64,000 bases of DNA, from the NCBI RefSeq assembly GCF_900114325.1, contig NZ_FOSR01000003.1:305477-369476 (forward strand), given 5' to 3'. The notes under the pieces were generated by a model. The model was not told the DNA's origin and did no database searches. It saw only the letters and a program-made list of their open reading frames with translations. The position numbers and the translations under genes are program-made. Shown here in pieces: positions 1 to 8,583 of the stretch (its first letter is position 1; each line of letters starts with the position of its first letter). The stretch comes from Rhodanobacter glycinis (GTDB taxonomy: Bacteria > Pseudomonadota > Gammaproteobacteria > Xanthomonadales > Rhodanobacteraceae).

Positions 1-9
1 GCATTTCGC

Positions 10-561
10 ATGAGCGCCAGGAAAACACTGAGCCCCGACCAGCGCCGCGCCTTGCTGGCCACGCCGGCCGGCTGGCTCGCCTGCGGTTTCGGTTCCGGCC
101 TCACGCCCAAGGCACAGGGCACGTTCGGTTCGCTGGCGGCGTTGTTGCCGTGGCTGCTGCTGCGCCAGCTTTCGCTGCCGTTGTATGTGCTGGTGCTGCT
201 GCTCGGATTCGGCGTGGGCGTGTGGGCCAGCAACGTGGCCAGCCGCGCGCTTGGCGTGGCCGATCACCGCAGCATCGTATGGGACGAATTCATCGGCCAG
301 TGGATCGCCCTGATCCCGTTGCTGCTCCCGGCCTTCCAGCCAAGCTTCCAGTCAACGAGTCTGACGACGTGGAGTCCGGCGACGTGGTGGAGCGTCGCCG
401 CCGGCTTCGTGCTGTTCCGCCTGTTCGACGTATGGAAGCCGTGGCCGATCAGCTGGCTCGACCGCCGCGTCAAGGGCGGCCTCGGCGTGATGATCGACGA
501 CGTGATCGCCGGCATCTTCGCCGCGGTGGTGCTGGGGATCGCGCTGCATTTCCTCGGCTGA
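10..561 (+). CDS. pgpA: Phosphatidylglycerophosphatase A
   Basis: This is a 183-residue membrane protein that dephosphorylates phosphatidylglycerol phosphate to phosphatidylglycerol in the inner membrane. The family signature GFGSGLTPKAQGTFGSLAA is near residues 26-44. The second acidic motif, IVWDEFIGQW, is near residue 93, and about four hydrophobic segments follow. The length is typical. The start codon overlaps a TGA in the upstream frame (ATGA at 10-13), so the gene is probably translationally coupled to a gene beyond the left edge. In many proteobacteria that gene is thiL, which is inference here. Confidence 0.93.
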   Translation: MSARKTLSPDQRRALLATPAGWLACGFGSGLTPKAQGTFGSLAALLPWLLLRQLSLPLYVLVLLLGFGVGVWASNVASRALGVADHRSIVWDEFIGQWIALIPLLLPAFQPSFQSTSLTTWSPATWWSVAAGFVLFRLFDVWKPWPISWLDRRVKGGLGVMIDDVIAGIFAAVVLGIALHFLG

Positions 562-614
562 ATTCGGCCTCGGGACGGCTTCTTTGACACTCCCGGAAAT
601 ACCTTTCGACGCTG

Positions 615-693
615 GGTAGGAGCGCACCCTGTGCGCGAACGCCCTGACGCCCGATCGAAGCCAAAAGCTTTCGCGCACGGGTGCGCTCCTACC
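615..693. repeat. REP-like inverted repeat, class III (GAGCGCACC type)
   Basis: The spacer between pgpA and the fucosidase holds arms built on GGTAGGAGCGCACC and its reverse complement GGTGCGCTCCTACC, separated by about 50 bases. The same element occurs at 25877-25953, and a decayed copy at 36403-36479. It may also act as a bidirectional transcript end between the two convergent genes. Confidence 0.8.
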
Positions 694-700
694 AGACTCG

Positions 701-2185
701 TCACTTTTCGTTGTGTCCCGGTCCGTAGCGATGGTCGGGGCCACGGTAAGCCGCTACCCGGGCCAGCTGCGGCGTGCCATAGCCGAATTCCAGCGACAGG
801 CGTAGTTTGCGGGTGCGCACCGGGTCCATCCGGGTGAGCTTCTTGTGGCCGATGGTGGTGCCCCAGCACAGCGGCTTCCAGGCATCGTTCTCCCAGTGTT
901 CGACGAGGTGGTTGGCGATGTTTTGCCCGTGAGCGATCGCTTCGCCCAGTTCCAGCGTGTCGAACTCGATTTCGCGGGGCAGCTCGAATTCCAGCCAACT
1001 GTCGCGGGCCGTTGAAGCCGCGCTCCAGTACGTGTCCGGGTCGGCGTCGAGCACATGCGCGGGAAGGTTGGGCGCGACGCTGCTGCTGGCGCGCACGTGG
1101 GCGCCGCGCAGCAGGTTGTGGGCGAACAGCGCCTCGCGTTGCGCGGTGAAGCCTTGCAACGTGGCAATGTCTTCGCTTTCGAACAGGCCGTCGCGATTGG
1201 GCGGCACGTTGAGCAGCAGTTTGCTGTTATGGCCGACCGAACTGAAATACAGCGCCATCAGGTTGTCCGGCGTGCGCACCTGGTCGTTCTGGTCGGCGTG
1301 CCAGAACCAGCCGGGACGGATCGACACGTCCGATTCGCCGGGCCGCCATGCACTCCCATGCGGATCGCCGTGGCCGAGCAGGTCGCCGACCCAGGGGCGG
1401 TCGTAGCCGGGGTAGGGCACGCTGGCGGGGTCGACGGTGGACCAGCAGGTGTCGGCGGCCTTGCCTTGCTCGTCGCCGATCCAGCGCACGTCCGGTCCGG
1501 CGTCGGAAAACATGATCGCGTCGGGCTGCAGTCGGCGCACGGTGGCGTGGATGCGCGGCCAGTCGTAAGCCTGCTTGCGGCCGTTCGGGCCTTCACCGTT
1601 GGCGCCGTCGAACCACACCTCCACGATCTTGCCGTAATGCGTCAGCAGTTCGGTGAGCTGGGCGATGTAGAAGTTGTTGTAGGCCTCGCCGGTGCCGTAG
1701 CTCTTGGCGTTGCGATCCCATGGCGAGAGATAGAGTCCCGCACCGAGGCCCTCGGCATGGCAGGCATCGACGAACTCGCGCACCACGTCGCCCTTGCCGT
1801 GTTTCCACGGGCTGCTCGCCACCGAGTGCGTGGTGGTTGCCGTGGGCCACAGGCAGAAGCCGTCGTGGTGTTTGGCGGTGAGGATCATGCTGCGGAAGCC
1901 GGCGGCCTTGGCCGTGCGTGCCCATTGCCGCGCGTCGAGCTTGCGCGGATTGAAGATCGCCGGTGATTCCGTGCCGTCGCCCCATTCCTTGCCGGTGAAG
2001 GTGTTCACCGTGAGATGCACGAACATCGCCAGTTCTTCGCGTTGCCAGCGCAGTTGTTGTGGGGAAGGGCGAGGTCGTGCGCTCGTCGGTGCGGGTGTCG
2101 TTGCGGCGGCGGTGGCCAGGCGTGAGCCACTGGCACCCAATACGGCGACGGCCGAGCCGGCAAGCAGAAAACGGCGACGATCCAT
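701..2185 (-). CDS. Alpha-L-fucosidase, GH29 family, Tat-exported
   Basis: This 494-residue protein is predicted to hydrolyse alpha-L-fucosides in the periplasm or outside the cell. The N-terminus (MDRRRFLLAGSAVAVLGASG) is a twin-arginine-like signal. The GH29 barrel follows: FVHLTVNTFTGKEWGDG near residues 55-71, LTAKHHDGFCLWP near 101, and VEVWFDGANGEGP near 187. The Asp of WFDG is the family's usual nucleophile. The last ~130 residues look like an F5/8-type (discoidin) carbohydrate-binding domain, with DADPDTYWSA and DSWLEFELP. The gene is divergent from an aldo/keto reductase across 163 bp. The substrate cannot be read from sequence. Confidence 0.88.
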   Translation of the reverse strand: MDRRRFLLAGSAVAVLGASGSRLATAAATTPAPTSARPRPSPQQLRWQREELAMFVHLTVNTFTGKEWGDGTESPAIFNPRKLDARQWARTAKAAGFRSMILTAKHHDGFCLWPTATTTHSVASSPWKHGKGDVVREFVDACHAEGLGAGLYLSPWDRNAKSYGTGEAYNNFYIAQLTELLTHYGKIVEVWFDGANGEGPNGRKQAYDWPRIHATVRRLQPDAIMFSDAGPDVRWIGDEQGKAADTCWSTVDPASVPYPGYDRPWVGDLLGHGDPHGSAWRPGESDVSIRPGWFWHADQNDQVRTPDNLMALYFSSVGHNSKLLLNVPPNRDGLFESEDIATLQGFTAQREALFAHNLLRGAHVRASSSVAPNLPAHVLDADPDTYWSAASTARDSWLEFELPREIEFDTLELGEAIAHGQNIANHLVEHWENDAWKPLCWGTTIGHKKLTRMDPVRTRKLRLSLEFGYGTPQLARVAAYRGPDHRYGPGHNEK

Positions 2186-2348
2186 GCATCTCTCCCGAGT
2201 TGGCTGCCCGCGGGGTTGCGACGGACACTCGGTGGAATATAGTCCGATTTAATCGACCCAAAAACCGCATGAGCATCGGTCGGGCGTGGACGACAACGTC
2301 TTTGCCCGGCATGCTCGCCCGTTACCTGTATCGATGAAGGATTTCCCC

Positions 2349-3314
2349 ATGCAATACCGTCGCCTTGGTCATTCCGGCCTGCAACTGTCCGCGCTGTCGT
2401 TCGGCGCCTGGGTCACCTTCGGCCAGCAGGTGGGGCGTGCGCAGGCGCGCGAACTGCTGGCGCTGGCCTACGACAACGGCGTCAATTTTTTCGACAACGC
2501 CGAGATCTACAACCATGGCGAAGCCGAGCGGGTGATGGGCGACGTGCTGGCCGACCTGCGCTTTCCGCGCGACAGCTATTGCGTGTCCAGCAAGGTCTAC
2601 TTCGGCGCGGTGAAGGACCCCAAGCCGACCCAGCGCGGGCTGTCGCGCAAGCACGTGATCGAGGCCTGCCACCAGGCACTGGAACGCCTGCGCATGGAGC
2701 ACCTGGACCTGTATTTCTGCCATCGCCCCGATCCGGATACACCGATCGTCGAGACCGTGGCGGCGATGGACATGCTGGTGCGCCAGGGCAAGGTGATGTA
2801 CTGGGGTACCAGCGAATGGCCGGCCGAGGCGATCCTCGAAGCGCATCGCGTGGCGAAGGAAAACCATCTGGCCGCGCCGACCATGGAGCAGCCGCAATAC
2901 AACCTGCTGCACCGCGAGCGCGTGGAAGTGGAATACGCCTCGCTGTACGACAGTTGCGGCATGGGCACCACGATCTGGTCGCCGCTGGCCTCCGGCGTGC
3001 TCACCGGCAAATATAACGACGGCATCCCCGGCGATGCGCGTTTGTCGCAACCGGGTTACGAATGGCTGCGCGAGGAAGTGTTGGGCAAGGGCGATCGCAT
3101 CGCCAAGGTGCGCCGCCTGCAACCGATCGCCGACGAACTGGGCGTAAGCCTCACCCAACTGGCCATCGCCTGGTGCCTGCTCAACCCGCACGTCTCCACC
3201 GTGATGCTGGGCGCCAGCAAGCGCGAACAACTGGAGCATAACCTGGGCGCGCTGGAGATCCTGCCGAAGCTGGACGAAGCGGTGCAAAAGCGCATTGAGC
3301 AAGCAGTGGCCTGA
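2349..3314 (+). CDS. Aldo/keto reductase, potassium-channel beta-subunit-like
   Basis: This 321-residue NADPH-dependent oxidoreductase starts MQYRRLGHSGLQLSALSFG. It carries the AKR active-site Asp/Tyr region (FFDNAEIYNHGEAE, near residue 50), the later His region LDLYFCHRPDPDTP near residue 120, and the cofactor-binding tail TVMLGASKREQLEHNL near residue 290. The pattern fits the Kv-beta/YghZ branch. In-frame ATGs lie upstream at 2286 and 2334, but AAGGA at 2337-2341 is well placed for 2349 and family similarity begins there. The physiological substrate is unknown. Confidence 0.88.
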   Translation: MQYRRLGHSGLQLSALSFGAWVTFGQQVGRAQARELLALAYDNGVNFFDNAEIYNHGEAERVMGDVLADLRFPRDSYCVSSKVYFGAVKDPKPTQRGLSRKHVIEACHQALERLRMEHLDLYFCHRPDPDTPIVETVAAMDMLVRQGKVMYWGTSEWPAEAILEAHRVAKENHLAAPTMEQPQYNLLHRERVEVEYASLYDSCGMGTTIWSPLASGVLTGKYNDGIPGDARLSQPGYEWLREEVLGKGDRIAKVRRLQPIADELGVSLTQLAIAWCLLNPHVSTVMLGASKREQLEHNLGALEILPKLDEAVQKRIEQAVA

Positions 3315-3322
3315 ACCGGGAT

Positions 3323-3357
3323 CGAGCCCGGACCTTGGCCTGGCTCGCGGTTTTTTT
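3323..3357 (+). terminator. Likely rho-independent terminator after the aldo/keto reductase
   Basis: The arms CGAGCC (3323-3328) and GGCTCG (3342-3347) are followed by CGG and seven T residues (3351-3357). The stem is short, so termination strength is uncertain. Confidence 0.5.
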
Positions 3358-3454
3358 GAGTTTGCGGGCGTGGTGGTTTTTCAACCTCCATTGCAAGATG
3401 ACCCTGCGAGCGGCTCGCGGATGATGCGATCAAACCTGACGGATTTCGGCATGC

Positions 3455-4351
3455 ATGACTGACGAACTGGCCATTGAAACCCATGGTCTGACCAGGCACT
3501 ACGGCAAGGTCGAGGCGGTGCGTGGCCTGAGCCTGGCGGTGGAGCGTCAATGCATCACGGGGTTCCTCGGGCGCAATGGTGCCGGCAAGAGCACCACGAT
3601 CAAGATGCTGCTCGGCATGATCCGTCCCACGGCCGGCACCGGCCGGGTGCTGGGGTACAACATCGCCGATCCCGCGCAGAGTCTGCAGATTCGCCGACGC
3701 ATTGCCTACGTGGGCGAAGACAAAGGCTTGTACGGCTACATGACCGTTGCCGAACTCATTCGTTTCACGCGCTCGTTCTATCCGGATTGGCAGCCGCACA
3801 TCGAGGCGCGCCTGCTCAAGGCATACCAATTGCCGCCGGGGCGCAAGGTCAAGGCGATTTCCAAGGGCATGCGCACCAAGTTGGCCCTGCTGCTGGCGCT
3901 GGCGCGACGGCCCGAACTGATCATCCTCGACGAACCTTCGGAAGGACTCGATCCGGTTTCCATCGAGGAGCTGTTGCAAACCTTGCAGGAGGTGCGGGCC
4001 GGCGGTACCAGCGTGTTCTTTTCCTCGCATCAGCTGAGCGAGGTGGAGCGGATTACCGACCGTGTGCTGATGATCGATCACGGGCAACTGGTCATGAATA
4101 CCCGGCTCGGCGACCTGCTCGACAACTACCGCAACATCGTCATGGAGTTCGGGGCGCAGGCCCCGGTGCCGACGGCGTTCGCGCTTGCGGGAGTCGAGCG
4201 GTTGCGAATCAAGGGGCGGCAGGTCTGGGTGCTTGCCAGCTCCAACGTCGAGGGCATCGTGGCCCATGCGCGTACGCTTGATGCCACCGTGCAGGTGACG
4301 CCCGTGAACTTGCGCGATGTCTTCCTCGACCTCGTCCGGGAAGCGCCCTGA
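3455..4351 (+). CDS. ABC-2 type transporter, ATP-binding protein
   Basis: This is a 298-residue cytoplasmic ATPase with Walker A GRNGAGKST near residue 39, a signature region AISKGMRTKLALLLALARRP near 131, Walker B LIILDEPSEGLDP near 151, and an H-loop in FFSSHQLSEVER. The signature serine/glycine is kept as SKGM, a form seen in some ABC-2 exporters. A C-terminal ~80-residue tail follows, as in NatA/CcmA-like drug and antibiotic exporters. The stop overlaps the next start (TGATG at 4349-4353), so the gene is coupled to two permeases. The transported molecule is unknown. Confidence 0.9.
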   Translation: MTDELAIETHGLTRHYGKVEAVRGLSLAVERQCITGFLGRNGAGKSTTIKMLLGMIRPTAGTGRVLGYNIADPAQSLQIRRRIAYVGEDKGLYGYMTVAELIRFTRSFYPDWQPHIEARLLKAYQLPPGRKVKAISKGMRTKLALLLALARRPELIILDEPSEGLDPVSIEELLQTLQEVRAGGTSVFFSSHQLSEVERITDRVLMIDHGQLVMNTRLGDLLDNYRNIVMEFGAQAPVPTAFALAGVERLRIKGRQVWVLASSNVEGIVAHARTLDATVQVTPVNLRDVFLDLVREAP

Positions 4352-5097
4352 TGCTTTGGTACAAGATGTGGCGGGAGAGTCGGGTTCGCTTCGCCATCAG
4401 TGCGGTGGCCTTGTTGTGGATGTGCGGCGCCGTGGTGCTGTTGCAGCAACAAGTGCGTGCGCATGCCGATGAACCCTTGAGCTATGTGCGCTATATCTGG
4501 CATGCGGTTTACAAGGCCAACGCACTGGATCTGTACATCCTGCTGGTGATCGTGCTCGGGCTCGGCGGCGTGCAGCAGGAGCATGCCCAGGGTACGGCTG
4601 GATTTACGCTGTCACTGCCGCTAAGCCGGTGGCGATTGGTCGCCACCCGGGCCGTCACGGGATGGGTCGAGGTAGCAGTGCTCGCGCTGTTGCCGGCATT
4701 GCTGATTCCGTTGCTGTCGCCCTGGGTTGGGCAAACCTTTCCGTTCCTGCGTGCCTTGCAGTTCAGCGTGCTGTGGGCCGGTTGTGGCATGGTGATCTTT
4801 GCGCTGACGTTTTTCTTCTCGACCGTTCTGGCGGGGGCCTACTCGCCTGCGATCGCTTCGGTGGCGGCGGTGGTCGGGTGTTCCATGTCTGCGGGGCTGC
4901 CGCTGTTTGAGCGCTTTCCGGCGCTCGATTTGATCGACACCATGCACGGCGCGCAGCTGCTGCTCTCCCCGGGCAATGCATCGCTGGGCGCCTTTGCCGT
5001 TCCACTGCCTTGGTTGTCGCTGGGCCTGTATGCATTGCTGGCCTTGTGTCTGACCGGAGTGGCCGGCGTCATCACGGCGCGTCGGGATTTTCCATGA
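4351..5097 (+). CDS. ABC-2 transporter permease, first subunit
   Basis: This is a 248-residue protein with about six hydrophobic segments. The first begins near residue 14 (RFAISAVALLWMCGAVVLL). A conserved phrase near residues 80-90 (GFTLSLPLSRWRLVATRAV) recurs in the next gene as GFTLALPVSRARLAGAQAL, so the two permeases are paralogous. The start overlaps the ATPase stop and the stop overlaps the next start (ATGA at 5094-5097). A heterodimer with the next product is the simplest reading. Confidence 0.85.
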   Translation: MLWYKMWRESRVRFAISAVALLWMCGAVVLLQQQVRAHADEPLSYVRYIWHAVYKANALDLYILLVIVLGLGGVQQEHAQGTAGFTLSLPLSRWRLVATRAVTGWVEVAVLALLPALLIPLLSPWVGQTFPFLRALQFSVLWAGCGMVIFALTFFFSTVLAGAYSPAIASVAAVVGCSMSAGLPLFERFPALDLIDTMHGAQLLLSPGNASLGAFAVPLPWLSLGLYALLALCLTGVAGVITARRDFP

Positions 5098-5861
5098 ATG
5101 CCATGATGCCTTTGCTGTTCAAGGCCTGGCGCGAGAGCCGGGGGCGGTTCCTGCTCAGCGTCACGCTGCTGGCGACAATCTGCGCTGCCGGCGTCATCTT
5201 TCGCGGCAGCCTGATGAAGGTGTTTGTCCCGAACGCGTCGTTTGTCGGCGCGCCCTATGTGGGTTACATCTACCGCCTGGTCTACGGCGGCGCGGCGCGC
5301 GGCTTGTTTACCATCCTGGTCATGGTGCTTGCGTTGGGCGGCTTGCAGCGCGAGCGCCTGCATCGAGTGGTGGGATTCACGCTGGCGCTTCCCGTGAGTC
5401 GTGCGCGGCTGGCAGGTGCGCAGGCGCTGCTTGGACTGGGGCAGGTGGCGGCTCTGTCGGCGCTGCCCTTGATCGTGCTGGGCGTGGGCTCACGCCTGGC
5501 GCACGTGTCGTATCCGTTGGAGCAGATGTGGCGCTTCGGCCTGCTATGGCTTGCCGGCGGGGTGGTGTTTTTCGCCGTGGCGTTTCTGGCTGCGACGCTG
5601 TTTCGCAGCGAATATGCCGCATTGGCCGTGTCGTTCGTTTTCATGATTTTTTATCCCGTCACGGTGATGTTCCCTCCGCTGAATCGGTATCCGTTGAATC
5701 TCCACCACATCATGTCCGGCTTGGCCATGCCGTATTTCGATGCGCGTCGTGCGCTGCTGGTGGGGGCGCCGCCGTGGATGTTGCTGGTTTCGATGATGGC
5801 GGTGGCCGGTGCGTTGATCGTGCTGGCGGTTCAAATCACCAGCCAACGCGATTATTCGTAG
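5094..5861 (+). CDS. ABC-2 transporter permease, second subunit
   Basis: This 255-residue membrane protein has six predicted helices and starts MNAMMPLLFKAWRESRGRF. Both permeases open with a KxWRESR motif (KMWRESRVRF in the first), which places the N-terminus in the cytoplasm next to helix one. The chosen ATG overlaps the upstream stop by four bases; a reading frame open further upstream (from 5010) would run through the previous gene and is rejected. It is the last gene of the three-gene unit, with no clear terminator before hemP. Confidence 0.85.
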   Translation: MNAMMPLLFKAWRESRGRFLLSVTLLATICAAGVIFRGSLMKVFVPNASFVGAPYVGYIYRLVYGGAARGLFTILVMVLALGGLQRERLHRVVGFTLALPVSRARLAGAQALLGLGQVAALSALPLIVLGVGSRLAHVSYPLEQMWRFGLLWLAGGVVFFAVAFLAATLFRSEYAALAVSFVFMIFYPVTVMFPPLNRYPLNLHHIMSGLAMPYFDARRALLVGAPPWMLLVSMMAVAGALIVLAVQITSQRDYS

Positions 5862-5976
5862 CGATGGGTGCGTCGCTGGGTGCGGTGGAAAGCATCGCGG
5901 CTGAAACCATTGCTGCGCCGGAAGGGCAAGGAATGCAGTGGCACGGGCCGCGGTGCGGGAGATGTCGCGGAAAGCC

Positions 5977-6004
5977 TTGACACTTAAATGAGAATCATTA
6001 TCAT
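5977..6004 (+). promoter_or_regulatory. Iron-regulated promoter with Fur box for hemP
   Basis: A perfect -35 TTGACA lies at 5977-5982 and a -10 TATCAT at 5999-6004, with a 16-base spacer. Between and over them lies AATGAGAATCATTATCA (5987-6003), a close match to the 19-bp Fur consensus (GATAATGATAATCATTATC read on the other strand). Bound Fur would cover the -10, so iron repression is expected. Confidence 0.85.
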
Positions 6005-6037
6005 CAACTCCGCCCCTGACTGATGCGGAGTCCATCC

Positions 6038-6265
6038 ATGTCGCTGTCCACTACCTTGAGCCTTCCCCTCGAAGCGGCCAGCTTGCCGCGTTCGTTCCGT
6101 CTGTTGTCGCTGAAGCGTTCCCCGACCCGCGAGGCGGAGAACGACATCAGGCGCATTTCCAGCCAGTCGCTGTTGGCTGGCGAGCGCGAGCTGGTGATCC
6201 AGCACCAGGGCAACGAATACCACCTGCGCCTGACTCGCAACGACAAGCTGATCCTGACCAAGTAA
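6038..6265 (+). CDS. hemP: Hemin uptake protein HemP
   Basis: This 75-residue protein ends with the HemP core: ISSQSLLAGERELVIQHQG, then YHLRLTRNDKLILTK. HemP proteins are small factors of haem uptake or haem-receptor expression in proteobacteria. An ATG at 6023 is also in frame, but the predicted transcript start lies only about 12 bases before it. GGAG at 6027-6030 sits 7 bases before the ATG at 6038, so 6038 is preferred. The Fur promoter directly upstream supports an iron or haem role. Confidence 0.88.
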   Translation: MSLSTTLSLPLEAASLPRSFRLLSLKRSPTREAENDIRRISSQSLLAGERELVIQHQGNEYHLRLTRNDKLILTK

Positions 6266-6404
6266 GTGCATGGCGGGCAGGGATGCCCGACTCTTCGCAT
6301 GGCACGGCTCTGTGCCGCGCCTCTTCCTTCTTCCTTCCCCGACCAAGCCGATACCGCCCCCAGCGGTTGCCAGCCGGGCCATCCATGCATCCGTGGAGGT
6401 TTCC

Positions 6405-6980
6405 ATGTTCGGCTGGCTGGCAACTCATCCCGTGGCGCTGTGTCGGCGTGCCTCTGCGCCACCGGTGCAGCGACGCTGCTTCCGCATGTCGCCCCTGCAA
6501 CTGACCGAACATCTGCCGCGGCTGGGGCAGGTGCTGTACGTGGCCGATGCGCGTCCACTCGCGGCGCTGGACGAGCCGCCTCCTGGCTGGCTGGTGGAAC
6601 AGTGCGAGCTGGCCCCGTTGCTGCACACGCATTGGTTGATGGCCGCCAGCGTGGTCAGTGACGACGGTCCGCGCGAATGGCTGGAATGCCTGGATCGTCG
6701 CGGCAATGCCTGTGCCCGGCTGCATCTGCTGCCCGATACCGATTATCTGGCGTGGGACGCCTTGCTGGCAGCGGCTGCACCGACGCCGGAAGCTGCGCGT
6801 GGACGCCACGCATTGCGCGCGGGCGATGCCTGCGTGACACGTTTTCGTCGCCGCCATCTGGCCGGGCTGCTGGCATTGGGGCGCGCGGCGGCCACGCCGA
6901 TTTCGGCCCTGGGGCGGGATATTGCACTGCGCATTGCGCAGGCCGAAGCGGTGAAGCTGCAGTGGCCCGCGATCGGCTGA
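6405..6980 (+). CDS. Conserved protein of unknown function downstream of hemP
   Basis: I do not recognise a named family in this 191-residue protein. Visible features are an N-terminal MFGWLATHPVALCRR stretch, an acidic middle containing CLDRRGNACARLHLLPDTDY, and an Ala/Arg-rich C-terminal half without obvious membrane helices. GGAGG at 6395-6399 sets the ATG at 6405; an upstream ATG at 6270 has no such site. It lies 139 bp after hemP on the same strand with no terminator, so co-regulation by Fur and a haem or iron role are likely but inferred. Confidence 0.7.
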   Translation: MFGWLATHPVALCRRASAPPVQRRCFRMSPLQLTEHLPRLGQVLYVADARPLAALDEPPPGWLVEQCELAPLLHTHWLMAASVVSDDGPREWLECLDRRGNACARLHLLPDTDYLAWDALLAAAAPTPEAARGRHALRAGDACVTRFRRRHLAGLLALGRAAATPISALGRDIALRIAQAEAVKLQWPAIG

Positions 6981-7049
6981 GATCGGCTTTCGCTTTCCCT
7001 GCGGAACATGTGCCGCCGTCCAGCCTTCAGGCTAGCGGCGGCCATTCGA

Positions 7050-8240
7050 TCAAGTCGCGGGTACCGGCTCTGCTGTTGCAGCGATGACCGGCATGCCGAG
7101 CCGGCGCAGCAGGCGATAGTGCGACGCGATGCCGGCAGCGAACGTGCGGTTCTGCAGGTAGGGAATGCCGAACTCGTGGCAAGTCTCTTCCACGACGCGC
7201 GAAATCGCCGGGTAGTGCACGTGGGAGATGCGCGGAAAGAGGTGGTGTTCCACCTGGAAGTTCAGACCGCCGACCAGCCAGCTGAGTACACGATTGTCGC
7301 GGGCGAAATCCACGGTGGTTTCCAGCTGATGAATCGCCCACGGCGTGTCCATCTGCATGCGGTCGGCCCCTGGCTCCGGAAAGGCCGCCTCTTCCACGAC
7401 ATGCGCCATCTGGAACACCAGTGCCAGCAAGATGCCGGCGACCGCAGCCGTCACCGTGTAGAAAAGCAGCACCACGCCAAGCGGGTGAAAGACCAGTGGC
7501 AAGCCGAAGGCGAGCGTGAAAAACACCAGCTTGCCGAGCACGAATATCACCAGATCCCGGCCACGCGGCCGCGTAAACGGACGCTCGCCGATGGTGCCGG
7601 TGATGATGTCGCGGAAATCGCCATACAAGTGCCAGCGGATCGCGGTGACACCGTACAGCGGCCACAGATAGAAGTGCTGCCAGCGATGCCATGGCCGTCG
7701 CGGCTGTCGTGGCGACAGCCGCCCCAGCACGCCGAGGTCGATGTCGCTGTCGTGGCCGGCAACGTTGACCCAGGTGTGGTGGAAGCGGCCGTGCTTCCAC
7801 TGCCAGAGGTAGGAGCTGCCGCCGACCATGTCCAGCGTGACCGCCGTTGCCTGGTTGATCCAGCGGTGCTTCGAATACGCCTGGTGGCCGCCGTCGTGCA
7901 TGATGTTGAAGCCGATTTCCGCCATCGCCACCCCGAGCACGATGCTCAGTGGCGAGGCCTGCCATCCGCGGGTGGCGAAGAACACCAGGGCGATGTAGGA
8001 GAGCGCGAATACACCAAGGATGATGGCGGTTTTCAGGTACATCCGCGCGCTGTCGCGCTGGCTGTGTCCCGTGCGCTTGAGCTCGGCATCGACGCGCCGT
8101 CGCAGTTCCTGATGGAAGGCGTTGTCGCCACTGAATTTCAGTGGCTTCTCACGGGCACTGGAGGGGGCGGCGACAGGGTCCCCGCGATGTGGCGAATCGA
8201 GGGGCATGAGAAAACCTGACGGACGATATGCGCTGATCAT
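7050..8240 (-). CDS. Membrane fatty-acid desaturase (acyl-lipid/linoleoyl-CoA desaturase type)
   Basis: This is a 396-residue di-iron membrane desaturase that introduces double bonds into acyl chains. The three histidine boxes are visible: HDGGH near residue 115, HGRFHH near residue 149, and QVEHH near residue 338. Hydrophobic segments lie near residues 51-75, 85-105 and 215-260. The spacing matches the FA_desaturase family used for acyl-lipid or front-end enzymes. AAGG lies just before the ATG at 8240; an alternative ATG at 8207 is in frame. The gene is divergent from the efflux locus, and a role in membrane fluidity is the default inference. Confidence 0.88.
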   Translation of the reverse strand: MISAYRPSGFLMPLDSPHRGDPVAAPSSAREKPLKFSGDNAFHQELRRRVDAELKRTGHSQRDSARMYLKTAIILGVFALSYIALVFFATRGWQASPLSIVLGVAMAEIGFNIMHDGGHQAYSKHRWINQATAVTLDMVGGSSYLWQWKHGRFHHTWVNVAGHDSDIDLGVLGRLSPRQPRRPWHRWQHFYLWPLYGVTAIRWHLYGDFRDIITGTIGERPFTRPRGRDLVIFVLGKLVFFTLAFGLPLVFHPLGVVLLFYTVTAAVAGILLALVFQMAHVVEEAAFPEPGADRMQMDTPWAIHQLETTVDFARDNRVLSWLVGGLNFQVEHHLFPRISHVHYPAISRVVEETCHEFGIPYLQNRTFAAGIASHYRLLRRLGMPVIAATAEPVPAT

Positions 8241-8405
8241 ACCTTGTGGCGCATAACGTGCGTGTTACGCATGTCGGCACGCGCCGGAAGCATCATGTCC
8301 ATCGCGTGGCGGCTGCGGCATCGCTCGGGCAAGCCTCGCGATGTGCTTGCCGGGGAGCCGTCCCGGCCACGGCGGGTCAGGCGACCGGCAAGCGTTCTTT
8401 CCCTT

Positions 8406-8457
8406 GTCCGATGCCGGTACGGCGGACGTCCGGCTGTCCGCGAGAGTGTCCGCGGAC
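8406..8457 (+). promoter_or_regulatory. Candidate upstream activator sites for the sigma-54 regulator
   Basis: Six copies of the half-site GTCCG or its complement CGGAC occur in 52 bp (8406, 8423, 8428, 8436, 8448, 8453). They form two perfect 10-bp palindromes: CGGACGTCCG (8423-8432) and GTCCGCGGAC (8448-8457). The last palindrome ends 68 bp before the -24 element, a usual enhancer distance for NtrC-family activators. Binding by the regulator at 41844 is inferred. Confidence 0.55.
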
Positions 8458-8524
8458 GCCGAATGGTGCCCGGGGTGGTTTTCCAAGTGGATGATCTGAA
8501 AGAATTTTATGGGCGACGTCAGGC

Positions 8525-8540
8525 TGGCACGCGGATTGCT
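8525..8540 (+). promoter_or_regulatory. Sigma-54 (-24/-12) promoter of the multi-permease locus
   Basis: The sequence is TGGCAC, five bases, TTGCT. This matches the consensus TGGCAC-N5-TTGCW at every position, with GG (8526-8527) and GC (8538-8539) exactly ten bases apart. Transcription would start near 8551, about 33 bases before the adaptor start codon. A sigma-54-dependent activator gene closes the same locus. Confidence 0.8.
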
Positions 8541-8583
8541 GTAGTGGGTGTGGGGTCGCACGGTATGCGGCCGGGACTGCATC

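Larger units (their letters stand above)
8241..8583. other. Divergent regulatory region between desaturase and efflux adaptor
   Basis: This 343-bp gap has no convincing gene. It holds the GTCCG/CGGAC half-site cluster (8406-8457) and the -24/-12 promoter (8525-8540), described separately. Small ORFs here overlap these elements and lack ribosome-binding sites. Confidence 0.7.
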
